Shown: positions 26,789-35,810 of the stretch, one piece after another
Layout: every line of letters starts with the position of its first letter
Numbering within the stretch: the first letter of the stretch is position 1
From: Belnapia arida
GTDB taxonomy: Bacteria; Pseudomonadota; Alphaproteobacteria; Acetobacterales; Acetobacteraceae
NCBI RefSeq assembly: GCF_016773205.1
Contig: NZ_JAETWB010000023.1
Span: 1-64,000 of the forward strand
Direction: 5' to 3'
Length of the DNA stretch: 64,000 nt
Position numbers and translations under genes: made by a program
The notes under the pieces: model-generated
Database searches by the model: none
Told to the model about the DNA's origin: nothing
What the model saw: the letters and a program-made list of their open reading frames with translations, nothing else

Positions 26789-27586
26789 TCAGGGCTGTAC
26801 CGGAGCATTGGGCTCCGTCGCGCCAGATGTCCGCCGCAATCCACGTGGGGGAACGACCACCTCGCCACGTATGCCTTCTGCGACCAATGCGGCGCGACGC
26901 TGCGCCTGTGCGCTACGCAGTGCGGCGTAATAGTCGAGTGATGACGCTTCGAGGCCATCGGTCGCTTCCAGGGCGCCAGCACGGCTGTCGATAACTCCGG
27001 CGCCTGTTCCAACCAGGGCCACGGCTTCGATGATATCGCTCCCCACGACGCTGAGCGGATTGGCGACGAAACCAGCTACCGTGCCCACGGTGTCACGAAG
27101 GTTGGTCGGCCCCAGCAGCGGGAGTTGCACGGCTGGCCCAGGCCCTACGCCCCAGACACCGAAGGTCTGGCCGAAATCGGCTTGATGCCCTGGTAGTCCC
27201 CACGCGGTCGCCACATCGAACAGGCCCGCTGCGCCAATGGTGGAGTTAACTGCGAAACGCTGCGTCGTGTTCCAGCCGCGCGTGACGTTGCCTTGAAGCA
27301 GGTCATTCACGAGCACCCTGGGCTCGACGAGATTGGACGAGAAGTTCCTTACGGAGTTCCGCACGGGGGCTGGAATGTGGTCACGGTAGCCTCTGGCTAT
27401 GGGCGCCACGATATTGCGATCCAAGAAATGGTTGCCGGCGAACACAACTCGGTTCACCGGTTCAGCAGGATCGCTGACCTCGCTGGGGGATCCAACCATC
27501 TCGCCGGATCTGCTGGCACAACCTGCCATCATGGTGAGCGGCAGCACCAGGGATGCGGCGAGGAAGACACGGCTCGTTATGAACAT
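26789..27586 (-). CDS. mlaA: MlaA (VacJ) family outer-membrane lipoprotein
   Basis: 265 aa. Lipoprotein signal with the lipobox MAGC (Cys23). The body matches MlaA: DPAEPVNRVVFAGNHFLDRN, PVRNSVRNFSSNLVEPRVLV NDLLQG, FAVNSTIGAAGLFDVAT, QTFGVWGVGPGPAVQLPLLG. MlaA sits in the outer membrane and removes misplaced phospholipid from the outer leaflet, passing it to MlaC. The mlaFEDCB genes are not nearby, as is common. It lies 145 bases before the flavoprotein gene on the same strand, but no functional link is evident. The C-terminal 40 residues are variable. Confidence 0.92.
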   Translation of the reverse strand: MFITSRVFLAASLVLPLTMMAGCASRSGEMVGSPSEVSDPAEPVNRVVFAGNHFLDRNIVAPIARGYRDHIPAPVRNSVRNFSSNLVEPRVLVNDLLQGNVTRGWNTTQRFAVNSTIGAAGLFDVATAWGLPGHQADFGQTFGVWGVGPGPAVQLPLLGPTNLRDTVGTVAGFVANPLSVVGSDIIEAVALVGTGAGVIDSRAGALEATDGLEASSLDYYAALRSAQAQRRAALVAEGIRGEVVVPPRGLRRTSGATEPNAPVQP

Positions 27587-27749
27587 CTGGAAGCTCCTGT
27601 CAGACCAGGAGAGTTCTAGAGTGCTCGCTTTGCTGCCTAATGAGCCCCTTTTTGCGGGCGTGATACCATGTGACCAGTCTGAAACATGGCTAATGGATTC
27701 CTGTCGTACGCCGGGTGAGAGCCCTCAATCGACGCAAGCGAGGTCAGCT

Positions 27750-27757
27750 ACCAAACG
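27750..27757. repeat. Target-site duplication of IS6, left copy (ACCAAACG)
   Basis: ACCAAACG directly before the IS6 left end. The identical 8 bases follow the right end at 28587-28594. Confidence 0.9.
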
Positions 27758-28586
27758 GGCATTGCCAACTTGACGGCTCCTGGCTTTGCCGAGGGGGCGG
27801 GCCAGGATGACGAGATGACGCCCGAGCCTGCGACTTTCCCCGGCTATCGCTTCCCGGCCGCGATCATCAGCTACGCAGTCTGGCTGTATCACGTATTCGG
27901 CCTGAGCCTGCGCGAGGTGGAGTTGCTCTTGGCCGAGCGGGCATTGTCGTCACCCACGAGAGCATCAGGCAATGGTGCCGCAAGTTCGGCGCCGGCTTTG
28001 CTCGCAAGCTCCGCCAGCGCCGACCCAAGTCGGGCGACACCTGGCACCTCGATGAGGTGTTCCTGAAGATTGGCGGCGAGCTGCACTATCTCTGGCGCGC
28101 GGTCGACCAGCACGGCGTCGTGCTCGACATCTTGGTGCAGGGCCGCTGGAATGCTACGGCTGCAAAGCGCTTCTTCAAGCACCTGCTCGTCGGCCTGAAG
28201 TACAGGCCGCGGCGCCTCGTCACCGATGGCCTCCGCAGCTACGGTGTCGCGCACCGCGAGGTAATGCCCGAGGTGCAGCACCGGACCAGCCGGTATCTGA
28301 ACAACCGTGCTGAGAACTCGCACCGGCCGACGCGTCGGCGGGAGCGGCAGATGCAGCGCTTCAAGTCACCGGCGCAGGCGCAGCGCTTCCTGTCATCTCA
28401 CGCTATGATCTACGGTCATTTCCGTCCACGTCGACATCTAATGACCGCTGGTGAGTATCGGCATGCCCGTAACTAGGCCTTCCAACTGTGGCGGGAGGAG
28501 ACGCGCGTCCAAGCGGCAGCATGATGTCGCGCGACGGATCGCCGCAAAGCTCCGCGCGTCACGCAGTCCAACAAGTTGGCAATGCC
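27758..28586 (+). mobile_element. IS6-family insertion sequence
   Basis: 829 bp with terminal inverted repeats GGCATTGCCAACTTG at both ends and a perfect 8-bp duplication (ACCAAACG) outside them. This is the size and target length expected for IS6/IS240. The transposase carries one frameshift. Confidence 0.93.
27815..28476 (+). pseudogene. IS6-family transposase, one frameshift
   Basis: The first frame gives FPGYRFPAAIISYAVWLYHV then LSLREVELLLAER. A missing base near 27938 shifts the frame, after which it reads GIVVTHESIRQWCRKFGAGF, DTWHLDEVFLKIGGELHYLW (first catalytic Asp), RRLVTDGLRSYGVAHREV (second Asp) and NRAENSHRPTRRRERQMQRF (catalytic Glu). The single deletion is the only fault and the ends are intact, so the element is a recent arrival. 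Confidence 0.9.
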
Positions 28587-28594
28587 ACCAAACG
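28587..28594. repeat. Target-site duplication of IS6, right copy (ACCAAACG)
   Basis: Identical to the 8 bases before the left end of the IS6 element. Confidence 0.9.
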
Positions 28595-28827
28595 GCATCG
28601 GGAACCAACTTGTCGCCTGAAAGTCAGCGGAGTTTCGATGTTCGAGACTCTGGTTGGTTAGACTTCAAAGCTTGCAGTTTGCCCTACCTCCGACCGTGCA
28701 CTCGGTCCCGTAGTGTTAAGAATCCACCAGCCGGTTAGCTGCCCGGGGAGGCGGCGCCAAATGCGCTTCAGCGCCATTACAGCCTCCCTTCAACGTAAGC
28801 CGCCAAGCCGCGACAGCCGTCGCCGAC

Positions 28828-30207
28828 TCACCCGCCTGCGGTGTCTTGTTGCGCTTTGGGCAGGTCGACGCGGGCTTCAAGCCCACCGGATGGTCGGTTG
28901 ACCAGCCGAACCTCACCGCCGTGCGCCCGAACGATGCTTCGCACCGCGGTGAGGCCTAGCCCGACGCCCCCGCTGGCGCGGTTTCGGGAAGTTTCAAGCC
29001 GATGGTATGGGGCAAAGGCCTGCTCCAAGGCCTCCTCAGGCAAGCCAGGCCCCTCATCACGGATGCTAACTTCCGCATGTCCTCTCGCCAAGCGCAGACA
29101 AACCGTCGGTGGTGTCGCGTACTTCACAGCGTTCTCGATCAGGTTCCCGAAGGCTCGCCTCAAAGCATGAGGACGGCCGTGATGCGTGCCACGATCGGGC
29201 CCCTCGTAGCGGAGCGCGATCCCCTGATCGCCGTAGTCGTCGATGATGGATTTCAGCAGCTCCGGCAGATCGAAGCGGGTGAAAGGCTCCTGGCTGGCAT
29301 CGTCTCGGAAAAAGGTCAGTGCGGAATCGACCATCTCCTGCATCTCGTCGACATAGCGGAAGAGCTTGCCCTGATGGGGCTCAGCAGTGAATTCAGCGAC
29401 CAGACGCATGCGGGTTAAGGGCGTGCGGAGGTCGTGCGAGATTGCCGCCAACATCACCGTGCGGTCCTGCACGAAGCGGCTGATCCGGGCCTGCATGGCG
29501 TTGAAAGCCTCGATCGTGCCGCGCAGCTCGGCCGGCCCGACGGGCGGGATCGGCGGCGCCAGCGGATCGGTTCCGAAACGCCGTACCGCCGCGGCCAGTC
29601 GCTCGATCGGCCGGGCCAGGTTGCGCGCCGTGACCATGGCAAGGAGCAGGACAGATGCGAGGGCGAAGGCGAGCTCCATCGCCGTGCGCATCCTGGAGGT
29701 AAGGCCCCAACGCCATTCCGGCACCGTAAAAATAGCCCATGAATGATCGAGCAGCTGGACCCCCATGAAGTGGGCTTTCGCGCCACGGGCCGCTTCAAAC
29801 TCAAACCGTGCCTCGTTCATCTCAGGACTGTCGGAAGCAAAGAAGATGATGCTCCGGGGCGTGTCGCCGAACAGGGCTTGGAGCGAGGGAAGCGCCTCAC
29901 TAAAGTTGTCGCGCAGTCGCGCCGTGATCCGGAGCGGCATGTCGCCGGGGTACCAGGTCAGTCGGTAGTCCGCCGTGCCCGCAGCTGCCGCAATGGCCGG
30001 CCGCGCCTCCCGGGGCTGGGCTTCCATGATGCGCACTGCCGTAGTCGCACTGTTCAGCAGCCCGGCTTCCGACAGCGACTGTTGCCCCCAGACCCCGGCG
30101 AAGCTTACGAACAGCGCGTTCATCAGCAGCGTCGCGCCGAAGGCCAGCAAGATGGTTGAGACAAAGCGTCGGGCGATGGTGTCGCCGAGCCAATGCTGCA
30201 GCCTCAT
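28828..30207 (-). CDS. Sensor histidine kinase (EnvZ-like, HAMP)
   Basis: 459 aa. Membrane segment near residues 15-40, a periplasmic sensor of about 130 residues, a second membrane segment (MELAFALASVLLLAMVTARN) and HAMP. The phospho-acceptor box is AAISHDLRTPLTRMRLVAEF near residue 255. ATP site: FGNLIENAVKYA (N box), RDEGPGLPEEALEQAF (G1), GGVGLGLTAVRSIVRAHGG (G2). Overall layout matches EnvZ-type kinases of alphaproteobacteria. Its start codon overlaps the stop of the response regulator (ATGA at 30204-30207), so the two are translated together. The signal is unknown. Confidence 0.93.
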   Translation of the reverse strand: MRLQHWLGDTIARRFVSTILLAFGATLLMNALFVSFAGVWGQQSLSEAGLLNSATTAVRIMEAQPREARPAIAAAAGTADYRLTWYPGDMPLRITARLRDNFSEALPSLQALFGDTPRSIIFFASDSPEMNEARFEFEAARGAKAHFMGVQLLDHSWAIFTVPEWRWGLTSRMRTAMELAFALASVLLLAMVTARNLARPIERLAAAVRRFGTDPLAPPIPPVGPAELRGTIEAFNAMQARISRFVQDRTVMLAAISHDLRTPLTRMRLVAEFTAEPHQGKLFRYVDEMQEMVDSALTFFRDDASQEPFTRFDLPELLKSIIDDYGDQGIALRYEGPDRGTHHGRPHALRRAFGNLIENAVKYATPPTVCLRLARGHAEVSIRDEGPGLPEEALEQAFAPYHRLETSRNRASGGVGLGLTAVRSIVRAHGGEVRLVNRPSGGLEARVDLPKAQQDTAGG

Positions 30208-30917
30208 GTCCGCCGCACCTGGGCCATCAGGATGTAGCCGCCGTTGCGCACGGTGCGGATCAGGTCGGGGCTCTTCGGATCAGCTTCCAGCTTGCGGCGC
30301 AGCCGGCTGATCTGCACGTCGATGCTGCGGTCAAACGGCGCGCTGGCATCGCCACGGGTAAAATCCAGCAGCATGTCACGGGTCAACACGCGCTGCGGAT
30401 GTTCGGCGAAGGCCAACAGCAGGTCGAATTCGCCTCCCGACAGGAATATCAAGGTGTTGTCGTCCGAGCGGAGTTCCCGCCGCGCGATGTCTAGCCGCCA
30501 GCAACCGAAGCTCAGCATCGGCCTCGCATCCTGGGGGGGCGCAGGTATTTCGGCCCGGCGCAGCACCGCCTTGATGCGAGCCAGCAGCTCTCGCGCATTG
30601 AACGGCTTGGTTACGTAGTCGTCGGCGCCGATCTCCAGGCCAACCACACGATCAGTATGTTCGCCCACCGCGGTCAGCATGATCACCGGCACGGACGACC
30701 GGGTGCGAAGCTGGCGGCACAGGTCGAAGCCGTTCTCACGACGTAGCATCACGTCGAGGATAACGACGCTGACGGCCTGGGTATCCAGCAGCGAGAACAT
30801 CTCCTCGCCTCGCCGGGCCACGGCAACCTGGCAGCCCTGGTTCTGCAGGAACTGCGTCAGCAACGACAAGATGTCCTCGTCGTCATCCACGATCAGCACG
30901 TGCGGCATTTGCGTCAT
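30204..30917 (-). CDS. OmpR-family response regulator
   Basis: 237 aa. Receiver domain: VLIVDDDEDILSLLTQF (acidic pocket), the phospho-Asp in VSVVILDVMLRRENGF, Thr in VPVIMLTAVGEH, and Lys in DDYVTKPFNARELLARI. C-terminal winged helix: FLSGGEFDLLLAFAEHPQRV and FDRSIDVQISRLRRKLEADP. The start ATG 30915-30917 has AAGGAAAGG before it. It lies first in the operon with its kinase, and divergent from a small secreted-protein ORF and the ABA4-like pair, which are possible targets. Confidence 0.93.
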   Translation of the reverse strand: MTQMPHVLIVDDDEDILSLLTQFLQNQGCQVAVARRGEEMFSLLDTQAVSVVILDVMLRRENGFDLCRQLRTRSSVPVIMLTAVGEHTDRVVGLEIGADDYVTKPFNARELLARIKAVLRRAEIPAPPQDARPMLSFGCWRLDIARRELRSDDNTLIFLSGGEFDLLLAFAEHPQRVLTRDMLLDFTRGDASAPFDRSIDVQISRLRRKLEADPKSPDLIRTVRNGGYILMAQVRRT

Positions 30918-31042
30918 ACCTTTCCTTTTACCGCCCGAGCCACGTCTCCGTATAACCAAGTTTTAACAGCTTTGTTTCAGCCCTGACACACAGTGGCGGC
31001 GCTGACAGAACCCCTACATCATCCCGCAAAAGCCGGCGCCTA

Positions 31043-31071
31043 AGGATGCCTCCCATGAACAGGAGCATCCT
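31043..31071 (+). promoter_or_regulatory. Hairpin covering a ribosome binding site
   Basis: AGGATGCCTCC and GGAGCATCCT can pair with one bulged C, enclosing a 8-base loop. The AGGAG that serves the ATG at 31075 lies in the stem, so translation could be controlled by folding. A second ATG at 31055 in another frame lies in the loop. Confidence 0.4.
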
Positions 31072-31074
31072 CCC

Positions 31075-31404
31075 ATGTTGTTCAGCCTCCGTGCGCTCTC
31101 CGTCTTCGGCCTTCGGTTACCGTTGCTATTTACCGCGCAGCTGCTCACCACTCCCCCGGCCCAGGCGCAGCAGAGCTCGAACTCCGATCCCGCCACCGGC
31201 TGGTCCGGTGTCATGAGCGTCCGCCCCGCCGTCGTGTCGGGATATGCCGGGGCGAGTTCCGGCAAGCTTGCCCCCACCTCGACGAGCCAGCCTTCGGCTG
31301 CCAGCGGTGACCAAGCGGCACGGCTACCGACTGCCGGCCTCCCGCGCCGGCGGCTGGTGGCCTGCAGCGGGGCGGCCGACCAACACGCGTCAGAGCCGCG
31401 CTGA
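31075..31404 (+). CDS. Putative secreted protein, possibly a truncated outer-membrane protein
   Basis: 109 aa. Clear signal peptide: LRALSVFGLRLPLLFTAQLL then a PAQAQ cleavage site. The next 30 residues (WSGVMSVRPAVVSGYAGASS) faintly resemble the start of a MipA/OmpV-type barrel; the remainder is low-complexity Ser/Ala/Pro and looks frameshifted. AGGAG precedes the ATG. It is 11 bases upstream of the ABA4-like gene. Either a small exported protein or the stub of a barrel protein. Confidence 0.35.
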   Translation: MLFSLRALSVFGLRLPLLFTAQLLTTPPAQAQQSSNSDPATGWSGVMSVRPAVVSGYAGASSGKLAPTSTSQPSAASGDQAARLPTAGLPRRRLVACSGAADQHASEPR

Positions 31405-31415
31405 AAGCAACACAC

Positions 31416-31850
31416 ATGAACCCCGACAACTTGTTCCAGATTGCCAACACGGTGGCCTTGGCCGGATGGGCGTCGCTGATCCTCGGCATTCTCACGGGCC
31501 AGTCCTGGTTGCGGGTCGGCGTTGCCGGCCGCGTCGTGCCGGTTTCGCTGTCGGTCTTCTACACGGCGCTTGTGGCTGTCGCCTGGCCGGACACGGAGGG
31601 CGGCTACGACACCCTCGTCGCGGTCGCCCACCTGTTCGAAGACCCGCGCATGCTGCTGGCCGGTTGGGCACACTACCTCGCCTTCGACCTGCTGATCGGC
31701 GGCTGGATCGCCGACGAGGTGGATCGCCGCGGCCTGACGCGCTGGTTGCTGCTCCCGGCGCTGCCTCTGGTCTTCCTGTTCGGGCCAGTCGGGCTGCTCG
31801 TGTCCATTGCTGGCACCGCGCTGCTGCGCCCGAGGTTTCACAACGCTTGA
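31416..31850 (+). CDS. ABA4-like (DUF4281) membrane protein
   Basis: 144 aa with four hydrophobic segments. The pattern NLFQIANTVALAGWASLIL, LFEDPRMLLAGWAHYLAFDL and GGWIADEVDRRGL then FLFGPVGLLV is that of the ABA4-like family. In plants ABA4 takes part in neoxanthin formation; the bacterial members have no established role. A carotenoid or membrane-lipid link is inference. It is followed after 13 bases by another membrane protein, probably one operon. Confidence 0.82.
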   Translation: MNPDNLFQIANTVALAGWASLILGILTGQSWLRVGVAGRVVPVSLSVFYTALVAVAWPDTEGGYDTLVAVAHLFEDPRMLLAGWAHYLAFDLLIGGWIADEVDRRGLTRWLLLPALPLVFLFGPVGLLVSIAGTALLRPRFHNA

Positions 31851-31863
31851 CGGGGGTTCATCC

Positions 31864-32673
31864 ATGTCCGACACCATCGCCCATGTTGCGCTGCTGCTCC
31901 GGCGCGAGCTTCTGGCCACGTCGCTTGGCCTGCTCTTCCTCGCTATGGCCGTACCGACCCTTTTCGGCTTAGCCCTGGACGGCCGGACCATTGTCGGGGT
32001 TTCAGTCTGGCTCAAGCCCTTCAAGTTTCAGCTGTCCCTCGCTGTGCATGTGCTGACCGTCGCCCTGGCGCTCGGTGTAATCGAGCGCCGCGTGCGGGAG
32101 GGCCGCACGGTCAGGGTGGTACTGCTGATTTTTTCGGCCATGTTGTTGTTCGAGGTCTGCTGGATCACGGTACAAGGGGGGCGCGGCCTGCCCTCGCACT
32201 TCGCTACCAGCGCATTCGATCTGGCCATGTACGTGTTGATGGGCATCGGTGCGACGTTCATCGTCCTGGCGACCGCGCTGTTCGGCGTGCTGGCGCTGCG
32301 GCATCCGGCTCCCGAGGTGCCCCGCCTTGTCAGCCTCGCTGTCGGGCTTGGGCTGCTCATCTCCGGCATCGCAGGGCTGGTCACGGGCTGGGCCATCTCA
32401 CTCAACAATGGCGCAGTCGTGGGTAGCGTCGGCGATGCCGGGCTCAGCATCCCGCTGTTCGGCTGGTCCGGTACGGCCGGAGATATACGGGCTGCGCACT
32501 TCGTAGGCTTGCATGCTGCGCAGTTTCTCCCACTGCTCGGCCTCGCGCTTTGTGCCCGGACCACCCGGAGTGCACGCTCTGCCCTCGTGGCTGCCTCTCT
32601 GCTCTGGTCAGCAGCAACAGTAGGCCTGCTCATCCAGGCGCTTGCCGGGCACCCCTTTATCCCGCTCGGCTGA
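31864..32673 (+). CDS. Polytopic membrane protein, unknown function
   Basis: 269 aa with about seven or eight membrane segments (LLATSLGLLFLAMAVPTLFG, LSLAVHVLTVALALGVI, VVLLIFSAMLLFEVCWITVQ and others). Family not recognised with certainty. Conserved-looking polar positions inside segments include FKFQLS, EVCWITVQGGRG and AHFVGLHAAQFLPLLG, with two His residues that could bind a metal or haem. The latter resembles the His-x5-H pattern of small membrane reductases. It is close behind the ABA4-like gene and likely works with it. Confidence 0.65.
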   Translation: MSDTIAHVALLLRRELLATSLGLLFLAMAVPTLFGLALDGRTIVGVSVWLKPFKFQLSLAVHVLTVALALGVIERRVREGRTVRVVLLIFSAMLLFEVCWITVQGGRGLPSHFATSAFDLAMYVLMGIGATFIVLATALFGVLALRHPAPEVPRLVSLAVGLGLLISGIAGLVTGWAISLNNGAVVGSVGDAGLSIPLFGWSGTAGDIRAAHFVGLHAAQFLPLLGLALCARTTRSARSALVAASLLWSAATVGLLIQALAGHPFIPLG

Positions 32674-33008
32674 GGCGCAGCGTTGGTACATCGATACTGT
32701 TGGTGGCCGGATGCGATCAGAGCTTGTCGCTGGACGATCGATGGCAGTCTAACTGCGAAGCCGCAGCTCCAGCGGATCGAGATCCCACAGGGGGCATCTA
32801 AACATGCGGTAGGCCTCAGTCATGCCAGTGAGCGCTTGCAAGCGACAGCGGGCTCCCATGTGGCTTGCGCTTAAACCTTGACCGATGCAAAGATGTTCTT
32901 CCTTGTGGGCCCGCGTTTGGGACCGTCGACTGTGCACCCATGCCGGGGTTACGGCAGGCTTACGGACTTTTCGAAAGCGGACATGGACACCGACTTCCGC
33001 AGGTCTGA
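32674..33008. other. Intergenic, no supported gene
   Basis: 335 bases between the membrane-protein pair and a dehydratase fragment. No convincing frame or signal. Confidence 0.45.
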
Positions 33009-33235
33009 TCAGGTAAGTAGGGCAGCCGGGTCCGTATTGCCGCCGCATACGACGACTCCGACTTGTTCGCCGGGCGCTGGGGCGTAGGAGCTGTCGAGCA
33101 AGGTGGCCAAGGCGACCGCTCCGTCGGGCTCTGCCATAATGCCCATCTCTTCCCACAGCAGCCGCTGTGCTCGCCGGATAGTCTCCTCCGTCACTAGGAG
33201 CGTTTGCTCGACGAAGCGCTGCGCAAGGCTGAAGC
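33009..33235 (-). pseudogene. Threonine/serine dehydratase, C-terminal fragment
   Basis: Reads LAQRFVEQTLLVTEETIRRA, LLWEEMGIMAEPDGAVALAT and EQVGVVVCGGNTDPAALL. This is the end of a PLP-dependent threonine dehydratase (fold type II), with the Gly-rich phosphate-cradle region GVVVCGGN. The PLP-lysine domain is missing; sequence upstream of about 33240 is unrelated. Confidence 0.8.
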
Positions 33236-33348
33236 CGAGCTCGCATCCTCTTCCATGGGAAAGTCTTCCATGGGGGAAGCCGCGGGTGGGTTCCTCGTTT
33301 GGAGGAGCCGGTGCCCCGAGGGCGAGCACCGGCAAGATCGGTAGAGGA

Positions 33349-34275
33349 TCAGCTAAGCCGCGCGCGCAGATACTCCTCGACATCAACGGTCCTGAACCCT
33401 TGGCGCTCGTTGTAGGTCGTGGATTTTTCCCACCACATGCCATCACCCAGGGCGAACGCTGCACGATAGCGGGTCATCACGTCATCGGGGGCGGCCGCGA
33501 GATCGGCACGCAGCTTGCCAAGAGTCCATTCCACCTTCTCGAACGCCCGGCCGGTGACCCGCTCGACCACCTCAGCCAAATGCCCGTAAGAGATGGTGTC
33601 GCCCGCAACATAGACGACCTGATCGGCGATGCGCGGTTTGGCGAGCAGGATCTCGGTGGTGAGCTTGCCCACATCCTCCGGTGTCGTCACCGTGACCCTC
33701 GTATCCCAGCTGCCGAGCCCGTGAACCGTCCCGCGCTGCAGATTGACGACGTCGAACGCCGGTTCGAACAGGAAGCTGGTGAACATGCCCGTCGAGACGA
33801 TCACCCATTCGGTGCCGGACTGACCGCGGAGCAACTCGCGAACCTCGTACTGCTCGTCGAAGACGGGCTGGCCGCTCCCACGTCCGACGACGTCGTAGTC
33901 GACGCCGAACTGCCACGGGAAGTAGCGCTTTACGCCAGCCGCAAGCGCCGCGCGCGTGATCCTCAGTTGAGTCCCTGGACCAACGACGAAGCCGGTGCAG
34001 TTCACGATAGTGCGGAACCGCCGGAACAGGCCGGCCAGCGACTGCTCATCGGCAGCGAGATCATGTCCAATGGTCTCGACGCCAAGCTTGCACAACTCAG
34101 CGAGATTCGCGGCGTCCTGTCCGGACGGGGCGTCCAAAACTGCTGGAGCGATAAGTACGGTCAGCGTGTGCTTCGCTGCTTGAAGGCGCGGCGCGAGCGC
34201 CCGCAGGACGGTCATTCCGAGCTGCCCGGCGCCGAGCACCAGAATGCCGTTCAAATCTACTTTGGTACCGGTCAT
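33349..34275 (-). CDS. NmrA-like NAD(P)-binding reductase (aromatic alcohol/isoflavone reductase type)
   Basis: 308 aa. N-terminal cofactor loop GILVLGAGQLGMTVLRAL (Gly-x-Gly-x-x-Gly), then INCTGFVVGPGTQLRITRAA and KRYFPWQFGVDYDVVGRG, typical of the NmrA-like/isoflavone reductase group. The C-terminal part has DVGKLTTEILLAKP and VYVAGDTISYGHLAEVVERV. It probably reduces a small carbonyl or aromatic substrate using NADPH. ATG 34273-34275 has AAAGGA before it. It is 59 bases after the aldehyde dehydrogenase gene on the same strand, under the divergent LysR gene at 36476. Confidence 0.85.
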   Translation of the reverse strand: MTGTKVDLNGILVLGAGQLGMTVLRALAPRLQAAKHTLTVLIAPAVLDAPSGQDAANLAELCKLGVETIGHDLAADEQSLAGLFRRFRTIVNCTGFVVGPGTQLRITRAALAAGVKRYFPWQFGVDYDVVGRGSGQPVFDEQYEVRELLRGQSGTEWVIVSTGMFTSFLFEPAFDVVNLQRGTVHGLGSWDTRVTVTTPEDVGKLTTEILLAKPRIADQVVYVAGDTISYGHLAEVVERVTGRAFEKVEWTLGKLRADLAAAPDDVMTRYRAAFALGDGMWWEKSTTYNERQGFRTVDVEEYLRARLS

Positions 34276-34334
34276 TTCAAATCCTTTGACTGTTGTCCGC
34301 CTGATGGATGTTCGACAGGGTTCCGTGAAGCCTG

Positions 34335-35741
34335 TCAGGCGACTTGGTTGATGACGTTGATCTGGCAGAATTCGGCGAGGCCGAGCTCCGCCCACTCGAC
34401 TCCGATGCCCGATTGCTTGGCGCCCGCAAGCGGGATTTCGGGGCCGAAGTTCAGGTGCTGGTTCACCCACACTGTTCCAGACTGCATCCGGCCCGCGAGA
34501 GCCCTGGCGCGGGTCGCATCGCCTGACCACACCGAGCCGCCGAGACCGAAGTCGCTGGCATTGGCACGGCGGAGGGCATCCTCGCCGTCCGCCACCCGCA
34601 CGATCGGCAGGATTGGCGAGAACTGTTCCTGGCTGACGAGCTGGCTAGTGTCGTCGATGTCGCGCACGACGGTAGGGGCGATGAAGTAGCCGTCACCGTG
34701 GCGAACCTCGCCGCCCGGGATGATGCGCCCATCTCTGCGCGCCACGTCGAGATAATACTGCGCTTTTTCGAACTGCTGCCGGTTCTGCAAGGGCCCGATG
34801 CGCGTGCCGGGGCTGCTTCCGGGGCCAACGATCGCCTCACGGGCATGGCGGGCAACCGCCTCGCTGAACTCGTCGTAGATCGCATCGGGGACGTAGACGC
34901 GCTTGATTGCAAGGCAGGCCTGGCCGGTGTTGAAAAACGCCGCCGCGAAGATGCGCTCCGCCGTCTTCTCAACATCCACATCGTCGAGGACGATCGCCGC
35001 ATCGTTGCCGCCGAGTTCCAGCGTCAGGCGCTTGAGGGTCGGGGCGGCGTTCGCCATGATCTTGCGCCCGGTCGCGGTCGAGCCGGTGAAGGTCACCTTG
35101 GCGACTTCCGGATGGGAGGTGAGCAGGTCGCCGAGGTCGTTCTTGTCCGTGATGACGTTCAGAACGCCGGGCGGAAGAATGGCTGCTGCAATCTCGCCGA
35201 GCATGAGCGCCAGGATCGGCGTGGTGGGCGCCGGCTTCACCACCATCGTGTTGCCGGTCAGCAGCGCCGGCGCGATCTTGGCCGCAGGGATCAGCAGCGG
35301 GAAGTTCCACGGGCTAATCCCAACGACCACGCCGAGCGGGCGGTGCCGCAGCTCCACCCTGCCGCTGGTCGGCACCGAGAGGAGCCGATTCGGCAAGTCC
35401 AAGCTGGCGAAGTATCGGATGAACGCGACCGAATAGGCGGTCTCCTCCGCCGCTTCACGCCGGGGCTTGCCCTGTTCGGCGACCATGACATCGGTGAAGT
35501 CGTCGGCGCGGGCTTCGATGCGGTCGGCGATTTCCTTCAACATGCTGGCCCGGGCAGTCCTGCCGAGCGCCTCCCAGTTCGGCTGCGCCCGCTTGGCCGC
35601 CTGGACTGCCTTCTCCGCCTGCTGCGGAGAAGCGGATCCCACTGTCACAAAGACCTTGCCGGTGGCAGGGTCGATCACCTCAAGGGGGCGGTCGCCGTCG
35701 ACAAGCGCTCCGTCGATGGTCAGCTTTGTTTGGTACTTCAT
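34335..35741 (-). CDS. NAD(P)-dependent aldehyde dehydrogenase
   Basis: 468 aa, full length. Signatures: GISPWNFPLLIPAAKIAPAL, catalytic Glu in LTLELGGNDAAIVLDDVD, catalytic Cys in FFNTGQACLAIKRVYV, and C-terminal GTVWVNQHLNFGPEIPLAGA KQSG. The last block resembles the betaine/aminoaldehyde and phenylacetaldehyde groups. It would oxidise an aldehyde to an acid. Start ATG at 35741 has GGAG 8 bases upstream. It follows the SnoaL-like gene by 69 bases in a three-gene minus-strand group with the NmrA-like reductase. Confidence 0.94.
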   Translation of the reverse strand: MKYQTKLTIDGALVDGDRPLEVIDPATGKVFVTVGSASPQQAEKAVQAAKRAQPNWEALGRTARASMLKEIADRIEARADDFTDVMVAEQGKPRREAAEETAYSVAFIRYFASLDLPNRLLSVPTSGRVELRHRPLGVVVGISPWNFPLLIPAAKIAPALLTGNTMVVKPAPTTPILALMLGEIAAAILPPGVLNVITDKNDLGDLLTSHPEVAKVTFTGSTATGRKIMANAAPTLKRLTLELGGNDAAIVLDDVDVEKTAERIFAAAFFNTGQACLAIKRVYVPDAIYDEFSEAVARHAREAIVGPGSSPGTRIGPLQNRQQFEKAQYYLDVARRDGRIIPGGEVRHGDGYFIAPTVVRDIDDTSQLVSQEQFSPILPIVRVADGEDALRRANASDFGLGGSVWSGDATRARALAGRMQSGTVWVNQHLNFGPEIPLAGAKQSGIGVEWAELGLAEFCQINVINQVA

Positions 35742-35810
35742 TTCGAGCACTCCGAACTGGTGGGTGGAAGAATCTGGCCTCGCGGAAAGAGCCTGCGGTG
35801 GTCCGGCCGA

